Source: Knoxdaviesia capensis
Lineage: Eukaryota; Ascomycota; Sordariomycetes; Microascales; Gondwanamycetaceae
Direction: 5' to 3'
DNA length: 64,000 nucleotides
Assembly: GCA_001510575.1 (NCBI GenBank)
Contig: LNGK01000003.1
Coordinates: 4,107,732-4,171,731, forward strand
Shown here: positions 11,662-24,519 of the stretch, piece after piece
Numbering within the stretch: position 1 is the first letter of the stretch
Layout: the number at the start of each line of letters is the position of its first letter
Notes under the pieces: generated by a model
What the model saw: only the letters and a program-made list of their open reading frames with translations
What the model was told of the DNA's origin: nothing
Database searches by the model: none
Translations under genes and position numbers: made by a program

Positions 11662-12811
11662 ATGGACTTCGTCAATGCCGGCAGCCGAGGACATCCGTCA
11701 AGCTCTTCGGGTCGTCACTCGATGTTGGGTTCTGCCTCACCGGAACTTGGCGACAGACCAGCGGACTGGGACTCGTCATGGGTAACGATCGGTGAGCCCA
11801 GATCCAGTGTGCGACCCCTCAGCCTTGGCAGCTGGCCTTCAGCTTCGCCGCCCCCCACGTCGCATGGCACCCGGCCACTGTCATCATTCCCGCGCGGCAT
11901 GGCCAACATCCTTCTTAATTGCGACCCAGCGCTAGACCGAGCCAGAAGCCAATCGCCCCCGGACCCCGAGGAGATGCGGGCTGCCGACCAGGCTCGCCGG
12001 GCTGCCGAGTACTTCCCATATCCGGCCAGATCTCTACCAGAACCGCAGTTAGATTTTGACCTGCGCGTGGCTGTGACCTTGAGCCGGAAGCCGACTCGAG
12101 TAAATATCCCAGGAGCCGGCCTCAAAGATCTTACGACTGTCACGGGAGGTAAATGGTCAGGGTCGTTTGGCCGAGGCATTGTCACTGTATGTTCAGAAAC
12201 TGCCACTGTTCCAAGTTTAATGCCTACGATCTACTGCTATGCCTGTTCCGCCTGTCACTCTAACTCATAATGTTCATTTAGGCCGGCGGCCACGACCTCC
12301 AAGTATCACAAAGCTCGGAAAGATCCAAACTGAGGATAAACACAGCTTTCCGGCTAGAGACGAACGACGACACTCCTGCCATGTATGTACCGGCTGGCGT
12401 TCCACACTCTCAATCCACCGCCCCAAGAGAAGCCGTTACTGACCTGCGCTCTCTATATAGACTGGAGATGCGGACCCGTGGCTATGTCGCCTGTCCGACC
12501 TCAGAACTAGCCGACTTTCTCACATCCACAAGTGAGGACAGCTCAACACCTTCCACACCACAGAGCCCACAGCCCGGTTCCGTTCCGGACCCCCGACGAT
12601 GTGCCTTCCGCATGGTTATGACTCTCGTCACCGCCGACCCGCGGTATGCCGAAGAAGTCAACATGGGCATCTGGCTTGGGAGTGGAATGTGGACGGGGCC
12701 ACAGGAGCTCATGTTTGAGTAAGTTTCCCCGCGCCGGGAGCGCCATCTTATCCTGGGCACTGGCTAACACTATGTTTCTGTCTCAACTGCAGTGCTTATC
12801 GAATCTCCTGA
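11662..12811 (+). CDS. DUF3237 domain protein
   Basis: Four exons, 11662-12186, 12282-12382, 12461-12718 and 12793-12811, total 903 nt and 300 residues. The three introns begin GTATGT, GTATGT and GTAAGT with TAAC/CTGAC-like branch points. Intron 2 is 78 nt (a multiple of three without a stop in frame), so an unspliced reading also looks open. Splicing gives DDTPAILEMRTRGY, which matches the DUF3237 motif, so splicing is preferred. Residues 1-130 are low-complexity Ser/Pro/Arg-rich. The DUF3237 barrel follows, with LKDLTTVTGGKWSGSFGRG and the terminal VNMGIWLGSG and ELMFDAYRIS strands. The family's biochemical role is not established, although members occur in fungal secondary-metabolism loci. 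The gene is convergent with the ABC exporter, 407 bp away, at the edge of the PKS locus. Confidence 0.8.
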
Positions 12812-13218
12812 ACTTCAACTTATTTCTCTTCATCATCACTTTCATCTCATCTTCCTTTCTTGCTCCACTGGTTCACGACCCATCACGAAACTCTTTCTTT
12901 TTGAGGGCGCTTCTGACTTACTCTTTTTTCTTTCATGGTGTTCATGGTTTTCTTTCATTTGCATAGTGCGTGGTCGTTGTGGGACTGTTCAAAACAAGGA
13001 CATCAAATTTCATTATCATGCGTGGCGTCTCCCGGATGTGGTTGGATTTACTATAGCGTTGTCTCTCCTGTTGAGTTCCAGATTGAATTGCTATACTGGA
13101 TATCGGAATCAAGTTTCCAAGACATAATCGGATCTTCCTTTACATGTTTTCTTTCTGTCTTCTGGAGACTCTGGAGGCTTAATGGCGTGAAGCAGAGTTT
13201 GCACCAACAAGGAATGTA
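12812..13218. other. Spacer between convergent DUF3237 and ABC transporter genes
   Basis: A T-rich stretch with the 3' untranslated regions of both genes. No further coding signal is seen. Confidence 0.5.
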
Positions 13219-16200
13219 CTAACGATCCAGCGCTTGGGAGAGACACTAATGAGCGAAAGCCAGATTAGTAACTTCACATATAACACTTTGGCTCGGGATT
13301 GCAACTCACCATATTATAATACGGTCCCTTCTTCGCCAGCAGCTCAGCATGCGTCCCTTTCTCTACCACGCGCCCCTCAACAATCACGAAAATCACATCG
13401 GCATTCTGCACGGTAGCCAAGCGGTGAGCCACAACAACCACAGTCCTGCCACCGCGCTCGCGGTGCAGCACCCGCTGCACAGCGCGCTCCGCCTCGGCAT
13501 CCAGACTCGCCGTTGCCTCATCCAGGAGCAAGAGCCGCGGCTTACGCGCGAAGGCCCGCGCCAGAGCCATCCGCTGGCGCTGGCCGCCGGATAGGAGGCC
13601 ACCCCGCATGCCCAGGCGCGTGTCGTAACCCTGCGGCAGCGAGCTGACGAAGCTGTGGATGTCGGCGGCTTGCGCGGCGGCGTGCAGGGCGGCCGTGGCG
13701 GCGGCGGTCTCGCAGGCCGCAATCGACGTTGGGTCGGCGGCTGACGTGGTGTACTCCCATTCGCTGCCCAGGAGGATGTTCTCGCGGATGGTGCCGGCGA
13801 ATATGTTGAGGTCCTGTGCGACGAGGGATATGGTGGCGCGGTACGGCTCGACGGCGAGGTCGGTGATGCTGGTGTGGTTTATGGTGATGGTTCCGGATGT
13901 GATGGTGTAGAATCTTGTTGAGGGGGTTTCTCTCATTAGTTGACCGCTGTTATCCTTGGGGTAATCATTCGACAGACCTTTCCAGGAGAGAGATTATGCT
14001 TGTCTTTCCCGCGCCAGAGGCTCCGACAATGGCAGCAAATTGCCCCTTTTCAATCTGTTTTCATGTCGTCAGAAGGGCTTTTCTTTGTTCCTCTTTTGTG
14101 GGCTAGAGCCGAACTTACCGTCATATCCAGCCCGTTTAGAACCGGCGCGTCCCGGGTCGGATACCGGAACCAGACATCAGAGAACTCGATTCTCAGGCCG
14201 TCTCGGACTATTGCCGCTTCCTGCTTCTCTTCCGGGTCTGACTTTTCACTCGATTCTGATGCATCGAGAGTCTGGTCTCCGGACATGGGCTCGGACTGCC
14301 TCATTTCAAGGATGCGGTTTGCGGCCGCGGTGGCTTCGGCGACGTTGGGTGCAAAGCTTAGCCACTGGCCGGCTCCAGTGCCGCCTTGTACGACGGCGAT
14401 GTACACGACCACTGTTTCGGTCATTCAGTCAGATTTTCTTCCCCAGCTCGAACCAACAGCGAAGCAAGGTTGAACTTACAGTATTGAAACGGATAGTACT
14501 CGCCACTAGCCAACAGCCGGCCACCGTACCACAGGACGAAGGCCATGCACAGTACGGGGATGCAATCACTCGCAGCAAACACAACCGTCGCCAGCCGATC
14601 CCGGCGAAACGCCACGCGCGTATGGTCGCGGAGGATCCCGCTATACCGGTGCAAGATGGTGTCCTCCAGGGTGAGCGCCGCCACGGTGCGCGCAGCCGTG
14701 ACAGCATCAGCGGCGAACCGCGCCGAATCGGCAAACACCGCGCGGTTGCGCTCAACGAAGCGGGCGTCGTGGCGCATGCGGAAGAAGCCAGCCGCCAGCA
14801 CCAGCGGCAGCGACGAGGCCAGGGCCACGGCGGCGAGCTTCCAGCCGAAGTAGAACGAGATGGCCAGACAGCCGGCGATGCCCAGCACGGCAATCAGCGC
14901 GAAGCCGGAGTTGGAGCCGAGCAGCTTCTGCAGCTGGTTCGGGTCGGCGGCGACCGCCGCGGTCAGCGTGCCGAGCGGGTGGTCGTCGGAGTCGAAGAAG
15001 CCGATGGGCTTGCGGAGTGTGGAGGCGAAGTACTCGGTGCGGTAGGCGTTGGAGATGCGCTGGGAGATACGTGGGCGTGAGTCGGGGTGGACTGCGTGGT
15101 TCTTCCAGGGGAAGTCTATACTTACAAACGAGAGAGTGGTGGCTGACCAGGCTAGGGCAAAGTATCCTATTCCCACTGCCCCGGCCAGCGCCGTGAACAT
15201 GATGCACCAGTACCGGACCCATTCGCGGAGGTACTCGCCCCACAGGTAGAAGCCGGTGAGTTGCTGGGCGAAGAGGTAAGCTTGGACGGCCGAACAGGCT
15301 GTAGGGGTGTCAGTAAACGGAGTTTTCGTCTCGATAACAGCCGGCAGCCGCAGCTCAGCACACCAACAGAAAGAGAGAAGAAGACAAGAAGCTGGTGCTT
15401 ACCTCCGGCAATGACAGCTCCGCTAAGAAGAGCAAGATACCAAACCCACAGATGCCGCTGTTCTTTGAGAAACAGACCAAAACTGGCGAAGAACCCCTTT
15501 GGCTGGAATGCTCGAGTCGGCGTTTCTGCGGTGTTATTGTCGTCTTCTGTCGTCATGACCTGCGGCTGTTTCCCTGGCTCCGGCGACGCCGGGCCCGAAG
15601 TGGGGCTGAGCAGACTCGGCACAAAAGTGGGGCCGGAGTCGACCCCCGAGTCGGGGCCGGACTTGGACTCTGACAGGGCGTCGGAAGGAGACGGCAGCCC
15701 CGAGCCGTCGCAGTCCGAGTCGAACTCGAGCTTCTGCGCGGTGGCCAGCCGCCAGTACATGCCGCCGGTCTGCGCCATGAGGGTGTCGTGGGTGCCCTGC
15801 TGCACGACGCGGCCGGCGGTCATCACGACGATGGTGTCGGCGCGGCGCACGGTGGCGAGGCGGTGGGCGACGACCACGGTGGTGCGGCCGCGCGCAACGC
15901 GGTCCAGCGCGGCCTGCACGGCGCGCTCGGCGGGGCCGTCGAGCGCGCTGGTGGCTTCGTCGAGGAGCAGGATGCGGGGGCGGCGCACGACGGCGCGCGC
16001 GATGGCGATGCGCTGGCGCTGGCCGCCGCTCAGCCGCGCGCCGCCGGCGTCGCCCACGCGCGTCTGCAGGCCGTCCGGCAGCGCGGCGATGAAGTCCGCG
16101 GCGAAGGCGTCCTGGCAGGCGTGCTGCACGAGGACGGCCTTGGCCGCGGCCGGCGCGTGCTCCCACACGGTGCCCACCAGGCCGTGCTCGATGTTGGCCT

Positions 16201-18648
16201 GGATGGAGTCGTTGAACAGGAAGGCGTCCTGCTGCACGATGCCGATCTGCGAGCGCCACCAGCGCAGGTCGAGGTCTTTGAGCGGCACCGCGCCGCACGT
16301 CACGGCGCCGTTGCGGAAGAAGAGCGTGTGCAGGTTGGTCGCCCAGTCGCCGTCGAGCTCGTACCAGCGCTCGAGGAGCCCGATGATCGTGCTCTTGCCG
16401 CAGCCGGACGGGCCGACGATGGCGGTGGTCTTGCCGGCGGGGATCGTGAAGGTCACGCCCTGCAGCACTTTGATGTCGGGGCGCATCGGGTAGGTGAAGT
16501 TGACGTTGGTCAGGTGGATGTCGCCGTCGGCGGACACGTCGGCGTCGGCCGGAGGTGTCGCGGGGGCTGTGGCGGGGGCGCCGGGGTGGTCGGGGGTCGC
16601 GTCTGGCGGGGCGGGCTTGCGGCCGGATTCCTGGCGCGGCGGCAGGTCGATGGTGGCGAAGAGCATGGTTGCGGCGGTCACCGCGCTGGTGGCGGCTGTG
16701 ATCGGCTGGGAGAGCGAGCCGATGGACATGACGATCAACATGACCGACATGAGGACTCTGGAAGAAGAACAGTGTTAGGAACTTGTCAGGTTTGTATGAG
16801 GAGCGGCGTGGCAAGATTGTCTTACATGATCAGAGTGCCAATATCGGGAATATCTCCTGCTAGATATAGGTCTGTAGCGTAGAAGAAGGCCAGGGCGAAC
16901 GATCTACACTCAAGGTTAGCTCGTGTCCATGCTGCTGTACCTTAGGGAGATTGATAAGGGGGATGTGATCTGGGCTTACCCATATATCGTGAACCAGACT
17001 GGTTTTCATACTGTCAGCTTTAACAATCCCATCTCACTGCGAGATGCCTGGAGTTCACTTACCAATCGACTGCTGAGCAGCCGCGAACTTCCGCGCGCCG
17101 AACCCCCGCTGCACGGCCAGCCCGGCCCAGTAGCTATACCGGCCATGCATCTTATCGTACGCGCCATACGCCTGCACGACCCGCACCGAGCCAAACGACT
17201 CGGCCGCAACCGCCGCCGCACCGGCATCGGCCTCCTCGACGCCGCGCATCACGCGCGCCAGGCCCGGCACCGTCGCCGCGTACGCCGCGACCACCACGAC
17301 CAGCCCGACGGAGGTGACACCCGCCAGACGCGCGTGGTGCACGAGCGCAATGGTCACGGCGGACAGCTGCAGGGCCAGCGCGGAGACCAGCGCCGCCAGG
17401 CGCTCGCCGGTGCCGAGCTGCACGGCGGTGGCGGAGTTGGCGATCACGGCGGCCGTGGTGCCAGGTGGCGTGGCGTCCAGCGTGGAGATGGGCTGGGTGA
17501 GCAGGGACGCGAGGTACGCGTGGCGGAGCGAGGCGGAGATGTGCAGGCTTGTGGTGTTGAAGCCGAGCTGGAGGTTTGGATGGATTAACATTTTCGCCTT
17601 GTCACGGAGTCTCTTGCTCAAAGATTCATAAGGGGGGGGACCTACCGTCGAGCAGTATGCAAAGACGAACCTCGCGGCTGCAATGTACACCATGAACAGT
17701 CTGTTTTCATACATAGCAACATACAGTCAGAACAGGATTCTCAGCGAGGATGGTCCCAGATATTGCTTTTCAACTTACACACACTCGTTCACACCAGCCC
17801 GGAACACCGCGACCGGGTCTTCTGCCGTTGCCAGCGTGGCATAGAAAGCAGTGACATTATTCACGAGGCGGCCTGTTTACAGTTAGAAAACCATGTATGA
17901 CGACTAGACCCATACTAGGAATCTGGAAAACTTACCGAATACGATATTCACCAACGGCATCGTGCACCCGGCGCCGATAGCAGCAAACACGGAGAGCCCG
18001 AGGACAATCCGGTCCTTGCGGGAGGTGTACGAGAATATTCTCTGCAGAAATGGCGTGTAAGTCAGGAAAGGTTTCTCCCAAACACCAAACGGCAAAAATG
18101 GGGCAACCTACCATAAAAGTCCGTAGGCCGCCGCTGTACTTCGTCTTCTGTTTGGTAACAGCCTCGCTGGCCCAGGCTTGGACGCGGCGGGCTTGAATTA
18201 CCACTGCGTTGCTTGCTGGGGGCGGTTGGTCAGGCGGCGGAGCAGCCTCTAACGGCGGTACTACTGTGGGATCAGTGGTAGAAGACTCCCGGGGAGACGC
18301 CGGTTTGGATTTCTTGGTGAGTTTGCTTCTGGTGGGTGGGGGAGTTGCAGCCGCCGGACCTGTAGTAGCGCCAGGCACGGGTGCGGGAGCAACCGGGGAT
18401 GCAGGGGCAGGGCGTGCAGCCTCGGGTAACGACGCCAGCGAGGGCTGGGCCTTTGCGGAGACATGCTGGCCATGAAGCAGGCTCCGGGTGGAACTGGGAA
18501 TGGAGGCCAGGGATGGCTGAGAGGAGACTCCGTGGCCCGGGGTGGTGGATGCGGGGGACTGGAGGGATGCGAGGGAGGGTTCGGGGGAGAGCGTGGAGGA
18601 CCGGGCAGCGCTGGCTGCGGCGCCGGGAGTGTTTGGGGGGGCCGCCAT
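13219..18648 (-). CDS. Full-size ABCB (P-glycoprotein-type) ABC transporter, 14 exons
   Basis: Exons: 18112-18648, 17936-18041, 17779-17872, 17646-17700, 17063-17567, 16980-16998, 16826-16903, 15403-16757, 15126-15298, 14480-15059, 14119-14411, 13978-14054, 13310-13913, 13219-13245. They sum to 4503 nt, 1500 residues, with all phases matching. The order is TMD1-NBD1-TMD2-NBD2. NBD1 has Walker A GPSGCGKST, Q-loop QQD, signature LSGGQRQR, Walker B ILLLDEATSALD and H-loop AHRLAT. NBD2 has GASGAGKTS, LSGGQRQR, LLLLDEATASLD and AHRLAT, so both ATP sites look intact. The protein ends CLSQALDR, typical of fungal members. The first 180 residues are an extra Ser/Pro/Ala-rich cytosolic extension with repeated PSLASL. 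Exon 6 is only 19 nt, and intron 12 starts with an atypical GTCTGT. Next to the FSH hydrolase and PKS, it is the likely product exporter or self-protection pump (inference). Confidence 0.9.
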
Positions 18649-20255
18649 TGAAAGGGAGGATGTTTTACTTAGAGCAGTGTGTCTGGGGGAGCAGCAGCTT
18701 TACTTTCGTGCACAAAGGAGAGCAAAGGTTCCTGTCGGCGTCGTGCAAGCAAACGGAGGAAGATGCAGTGGAATGAGGAAACGGGGAGCGAGAAAGCCGG
18801 GGGCTGGGGTTGAGTGCGTTTTTTGACGGGTGCAACTCTGGGGTGATCTCTTGCGATCCACCGTCCACATTCTCTCATCTTTCTTTCTTCCTTCCTTCCA
18901 CCCGTCTGCCAAATCCCGCCGGTGATGATATTCCCGTACACGACGGCCCAGATGGTATCAAGGACGGGAATCTGCGTTATCTTTGAGGGAACCGTCCCCG
19001 ATGTTGCGTTCGTCCCCCCTTTGTCCTGTGGCTTGTTTCCAGGCAAATCCCGGGCCGGGCGGGAAGCAAGCAAGCTCTTATCTCGACTGATCTTGCTCGC
19101 CTCGGCGGTCCTAGCTCCCTCTTCCTAGAGTGAGCTGTCGTCAATCGAGGGGAAGAGAAAAGGCCGGTGGCGGTCCTTCGGAAATTGGAGCCACCAGCCC
19201 GTCCAAAGATGTAAAGAACGCCAGCTTACGAAGCAATGCGTTACGTGGTTAGGAGCGGTGGATCACGGACGCAGCTGGCCGTCTCGAAGAAAATCAGGTG
19301 TAAGAAGAACGAAGGGGATAGCCGCGGAGGTGGGGAGTCAAAACGGCCGGTCGGCGAGGTGGCCCCGAATTAGGGACAGGCACATACGTATGCACACATG
19401 ACTGTAGATAGGACGTGTTATATATATGAATCAAAGGGCAGCTCTGGATATTAGGGGAGGGGAGAGACACCACTGGGAAGCATCCATAATGTGCATTCCA
19501 ATCTATAGTGGTGTGTGTGTAAGTGGGAGGAGAGTCTTCTGATACCGGCTGAAAATAGATTGGGAAAAAGTGCGCATCGCTCCGTTTCCATTTTCTGCAA
19601 AGATGTCTCGGGTATGCATCTTTCTCCTCGTCGGACTTCTTCTCGTTCTTCACTCTCTTGATTGTCTTAATTGGCCCAATATATCTCTGCGAGCCCTCGT
19701 TAATTGCCTGTTAATTGGATGGAGACAAGAAAGCGGAGAAAAAGAAAAACGAGAAGGAAAAGACGGCTCGGGATAAGACCTGGATGTGGCCCGGTGAAAA
19801 AGAATGGAAGCTCTGTTTTTCGTCACCAACGAAAATTGATAGATTGCCATGGATTCTAGATCAATCTTTCGTTTTTCTTTTCTCTGGGATTTCCGTTCAG
19901 CCTGAAGGCCAGCACCCAGTTTATATACATGGTCGGAAACTACTAACGAGGATATTTGCCGCGCCTGTGGGTTTAACCCTAGCGGCTGGAGTATCTCGAC
20001 ACTTGTTCAACCACCGTCGTCCTAACAAGGAAGGAGCGACCAACGGACATTCGCCTAGAATCCCGCTAGAAGGAACTTTAAAACTTTAACTTGACGTTCT
20101 GCGTGTCTGGCGTCTAATCGTGAAATCAACGGTGTTTGAAAGGAAAGGAAGAAAAATCTAGAAATACTAAGTCACAAAAGAAAGAAGCTGGTATGGTATA
20201 TCTATATGATACTATCACCACCGTCACACAACCGGCTCTACCAGGCCTTTCAGGA
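18649..20255. other. Intergenic region upstream of the ABC transporter
   Basis: It contains the ABC transporter promoter and the 3' flank of the FSH hydrolase. A telobox-like AACCCTAG lies at 19975-19982. Open frames up to 134 codons show no domains. Confidence 0.45.
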
Positions 20256-21270
20256 TCACGCCTGGCTCATTTCGTCCTCTTCCCGGACCTGGGCAATCAT
20301 AGCCCGGATTGTATCCCCGAGCTCTTTAATGACGGTCTTCTCTCGAGGAAGAGTGTGGCCCTTTGCGTGGTCGAAGATAATGGCGTTATCCGGGTTGCAG
20401 ATGTTGTATAACGCCATCGAGCCGTCAAGGTACGGGTCAAGCGATCCAACTATAGCAAAACCGTTAGAAATACTCCTAGGATACCATTTGTATGTAAACT
20501 GGCATGCACAACAGCGGAAACTCACTAATATGGCAGGTGGGAATCTCGATCGACCGCTCCGACTCGTCCGAGAGCACCAGCGCGTAGGTTTTGGGGTCCA
20601 TCGGCGGCCAGCCGGCAAAGAAGACGGCGCAGCGGAACATGGGGGAATACGCGGCATTCTCCGCGGCGCGCACGCGCTCATGCAGCAGCAGCGTGGCGGC
20701 CACGGTAGCGCCCTCGGAGTACCCGATGATGCCGTCGAAGGGGCCCTGCTCGGCCATGATGCGGTACAGGTAGTGCACGGCGGTGTCGGTGCTGCGGCGC
20801 GAGTCGGCGATGCCGGCGCGCATGAGCTCGCGCATGGTGTCCTCGGGGGTCTCGCCGTGCGGGAAGTCGCGGATGCGCGAGAGCACGTCGGTGCGGTCGT
20901 CGGCGTCCTTGTCGTCGGGCTCGATGAAGCGGTAGTACGGCGCGCCGCCGAAGAACTCCTCGAAGCCCTTCGGCGGCGTGGCTTCGCAGTTGCCGTTGAT
21001 GAAGTGGAAGGTGGCCGCGTTGTCGGAGGTCAGTTCGGACACCAGCGGGGCTGCGGTTTGCGTGTTAGTTGCCGGTCTTGTCTTTTTTTTGCTGTTCCAG
21101 GGGAGTTGTGATGTACGCACCTAATTGGACTTGGAACTTCTATGCCCGGAGACGCATATTCGCACGTGTCAGTCTTTATGTTGAGATTGCCTCCCAAAAG
21201 TCCAGCTTCTTTCTCACGGTTATCTTACCTCGGAGCTTCCAAACGCTCCCGGGAGACAAAGAAACCTCAT
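20256..21270 (-). CDS. FSH-family serine hydrolase (DUF341; LovG-like candidate thioesterase)
   Basis: Four exons, 21229-21270, 21121-21139, 20526-21050 and 20256-20449 (42+19+525+194 nt), give 259 residues, the usual FSH length. The 14-residue first exon, MRFLCLPGAFGSSE, is the family's opening beta strand and oxyanion loop; a 19-nt micro-exon (KFQVQL) follows. The nucleophile elbow is GYSEGA (about residue 130). The acid is the Asp in GSLDPYLDG, and the His is in HAKGHTLPRE near the end, so the Ser-Asp-His triad is complete. Family members are alpha/beta hydrolases; LovG releases the chain from the LovB/LovC polyketide synthase. The gene is divergent from an HR-PKS that lacks a release domain, so product hydrolysis is the natural proposal. 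The micro-exon is supported by phase and family fit only. Confidence 0.85.
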
Positions 21271-21306
21271 GACGTCCGGCGTCTACTGAACGTTTATCTA
21301 GCCCGG

Positions 21307-21313
21307 TATATAA
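21307..21313 (-). promoter_or_regulatory. TATA box of the FSH hydrolase
   Basis: TTATATA on the minus strand, about 37-43 bp upstream of the FSH hydrolase ATG (21270), implies a very short leader. Confidence 0.35.
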
Positions 21314-21360
21314 TCTCGGCGCCGATTGGAAGATCTAAGGATGGCTCGGAAGGGGGGGGG

Positions 21361-21374
21361 NNNNNNNNNNNNNN
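21361..21374. other. Assembly gap (14 N)
   Basis: Fourteen undetermined bases follow a run of nine G and precede GGAGGG. The gap length is probably arbitrary. It lies in the region between the FSH hydrolase and the PKS. Confidence 0.95.
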
Positions 21375-24132
21375 GGAGGGACGGGAAAAGTCACGAAGTT
21401 GGGTGTAAGCGAGCCACAACAACTTAGAAAAGATGAAGAGCGGATAGAAAGGTGAGAGTATTGCAAGAAAGAAGTACACAGGTGAGTAACCCAAGAAAGA
21501 AAGGGCCAAGTCGCAACAGCCGTTCCCAAGAACCGGCAATCATATGCTAATAGTAGTGTCCTGAGAAAAGAAAAAAGCAAAATGAAAAGCTTAAGTACTC
21601 ATCAGAAGCAAATCTATAGACGCATCAAGACTTCAACATCGCACACTTTAAGACTCGCACTGGTCTCGTCTGGCTTTCCTCCGGGTTTTCCGGCTCCCAG
21701 GGCCACTTACAGTTTAACCCGGACCCTTTTTTTTTTTTTTTCAAAGCATGAACACGCATCCCGGAGGACGGAGAGTTTGGGCCACAGTCACCTCAGGAGT
21801 GACAGCTTTTCCTGAGTCCGCTTTATCTCTGTTCTGTCGTGATCGAGTACGTTCCCTGCTAGATTGCACTGAATCTCCATTTCTTCTTCCGCTCCAAGAG
21901 CATGCGGCCGCGCGGGCCCAGCGTCAGTGAAGACAAAGAACTTGGGGTTTCCGGTATCATAGCACAGGACATATACACCATTATCACACTCAGTATCACA
22001 TGGAATGGAGGGAAGCGCGTAGAGGTGGCCAGATCCGGCACTATAGCTTGTCGATCTTTCTGTTTCTTTCTCCAGTACATTCTATGGAAACCGAAAGCCA
22101 ACGTGGCCGATCCGGGGCGAGCCCAATATACCCGCCCACATGTTGCGTAGTGGGCATTTCACCCGCGTAGCCGCCACCCACAGAACAACAGTCTTTGGGG
22201 CGGAGGGACTGACGATCCGGGGGAACATGTGAGCTCAAGTTGAGAAAACACGCCAGGGAGCCCAAAGAGATTCCGTATGCGTGTGGATTTGGGAGGCTGG
22301 GTGGCTTGATTGAGATCTCTTCATCTACCCCGGAGACATGGAAGTGCTCTCTGGTGAGGAAGGGGACCAGATAACCCTATTTAGAACCCTAAGTGGCGCC
22401 AATTATCAACAGCCCGCGCCGGTGGAGAGCCACGCGGTCCTCCGAGTGCAGGCCGAGATTGCAAGCTGACGTATGCGAGAAAGCCACTGCCCTTCTCTGG
22501 ATGTATGGTCCCTGATTGCTCTTTGTCTGATCTTTGTCTGTCGTTGGTTTGTCTACCCCCACTTACCACGAGATTACTAGGGGATACGGGTTGATCGCCA
22601 AAGAGTCAGAAGCGGGATGGAGCGCCTCTCTTTTGGGTATGGCAGATTGGAATCTAGAGGACGTTTTTCTTGGGGGGGGTTGGAATTTCCGGATTCTTCG
22701 ATACTCTGGTATTTCCGGGCCTCTCTCTGGAAGACGCTGTTCCGGGCCGTCCGCCGCCCGCCACGTCCGAATGAGGCTGTCGTGGCCAGCGCCAGTTGCT
22801 TTTCTTTTTGTGGACATCTCGCGATATCCCGCGCGCCACAAATATGGCCTCGCTATCTTGACATGCTGCGTGATTTTCCAAGATAAGAGATCAAGGGAAA
22901 ATGGGGGAGACAATCAAGGAGCAGCACTCTCTGCAAGAAAACGGGTTCCAGTAGAAACTTTACGGTAATATGCCGGACAACAGAGGTCCAAACAACAGAG
23001 TGCCTTGTTGCCTTTTGTCAAGAGGAACTCGAGTTAGTAGCCGAGCCGCCGCTTGCCAAGAAATGCACGTTTACAGGAACTCAAGACTTGAAGCTGAGCA
23101 TGTGTCCCGTATCTCGAAAGAAGCGCGGTGTAAGTGGTTAGGGTTTGGACAAGCGTCCATAGGGTTACCACTTACACGGAGATAGACGGGGAGCATGAAG
23201 AGCAGATGGGGGACAAAGTTGGAGAACACAAAAAGATCACAGGCAAAGATTAGGTGCAGAACGCATCTTCACCACTTCCAGTGGCCCTAACTAGGTCCTG
23301 GGAATGGGCTGTCCCAAACATATCATAATACCGGGTCTTTTTTCCCCCATTGTGTGTGCATTACGCCTGTGTACGTACCTGATATATATGTGGTATCAAA
23401 TATAGATAGATACGTACACTGTTCGGGATTGTCAATATCGGTTTATATACACTTACATGTATACATTTCCCACACACCTAGAAGAACAGACCACACAGCA
23501 AAAGACTTACATAGATAGAGAGTAGGTCCATATAGCTCAATCTTTGGATATATTGGTACCCGAACAGCCGTCGGCTTCTCGTTGGTAGCCGGAGGCAGCA
23601 AAGACCGAATCTTGCACATAGCCTTTGCTGGGAGCCAGTGTATCGTCGATATATGTCTGCTGTGGTGGTGGTGTGTCATGGCTGTCTCTCGGTCTGTACC
23701 CGCTGGACGTTGCCGTGCTTGCGTGGTCGAATATCGCCCGGCCGAGGGTGGATTAGGGAGCAGACGGGGGGAGTGTGGATAGCGACGAGAGAAAGTCACT
23801 CCGTCAGAGTGTACGATAGACATCTGTATGTCAGAGAGAACATTGAAGGCAGATGTTAAGGAGTGGAGAGCTGGGGGCGTGTGAGAGAGGAACAGAGGGA
23901 GATAGAGTCCCGACTGATCCTCTGCGCCCCCTCCTCCTCCTTCTCGTCTCTTTTCCTCTCAGTCCAGGCCACGCATCACCACAAAGCAAACGCCTCAGAC
24001 CCCTTGATACCGCCCACGAACGCAATCCGTCAGTCCAACGAACCTCCTCCTTGTCTTCTTCCTTGGTCCCTCCGTTCCGGAAGATACAAACAAAGACTCC
24101 GGAGCTAAGTGCGTGTGTATGTGTGTGTGCGG

Positions 24133-24138
24133 TATAAA
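24133..24138 (+). promoter_or_regulatory. Candidate TATA box of the PKS gene
   Basis: TATAAA, 387 bp upstream of the chosen PKS ATG, is followed by a CT-rich segment that would form the leader. Confidence 0.3.
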
Positions 24139-24519
24139 GGAAGGGATAACCCGCTCCAAGCTTTTACTATCGGCCTATCTGTGAGAGAGCGACACAAAAG
24201 CTTGAAAGGCCGTGCCGTCAGTGTGAAGTCCCGGAGATCTATAGTGGGAAGAGAGACACGTTGCCACTTTGCCTTCTTATCTGAGCACTTCCCCCTTTTG
24301 CTGCTGCTCATCGTCCACCTTCATTCTTGTTCTCCCTCATCTTCTTTGTACCTCGCTCTCATAGGCGTGATAGCCGTGATTCCCTCTCTTGGCTTCAAGG
24401 TTGCACCGGAACATCATCGTCGTCTCTTGAATTCCTGTGCTCAGCATCTGTCCTGTTCATTCCCCTCTCCGAGGGGGATCACACCTTTTCGTTTTTGCTT
24501 ACCACCACCACCGCTTACT

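Larger units (their letters stand above)
21271..24519. other. 3.2-kb divergent region between FSH hydrolase and PKS
   Basis: It contains both promoters and the N gap. No gene is supported; the longest open frames (up to 144 codons) show no domains. Telobox-like motifs occur at 22373-22380, 22385-22392, 23139-23147 and 23160-23167. A 15-nt T run is at 21727-21741. Confidence 0.5.

Noticed and set aside
12383..12460. Reading through intron 2 of the DUF3237 gene
   Set aside because: The 78-nt segment is open, but it has GTATGT, a CTGAC branch and TATATAG, and splicing restores the family motif.
15788..16882. 364-codon plus-strand frame over the ABC transporter NBD1
   Set aside because: Antisense shadow of a GC-rich exon; no domain in its translation.
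24109..24519. Upstream extension of the PKS open frame by 137 codons
   Set aside because: It is leader-like pyrimidine-rich DNA with TATA at 24133 inside it; the KS domain needs no such extension.
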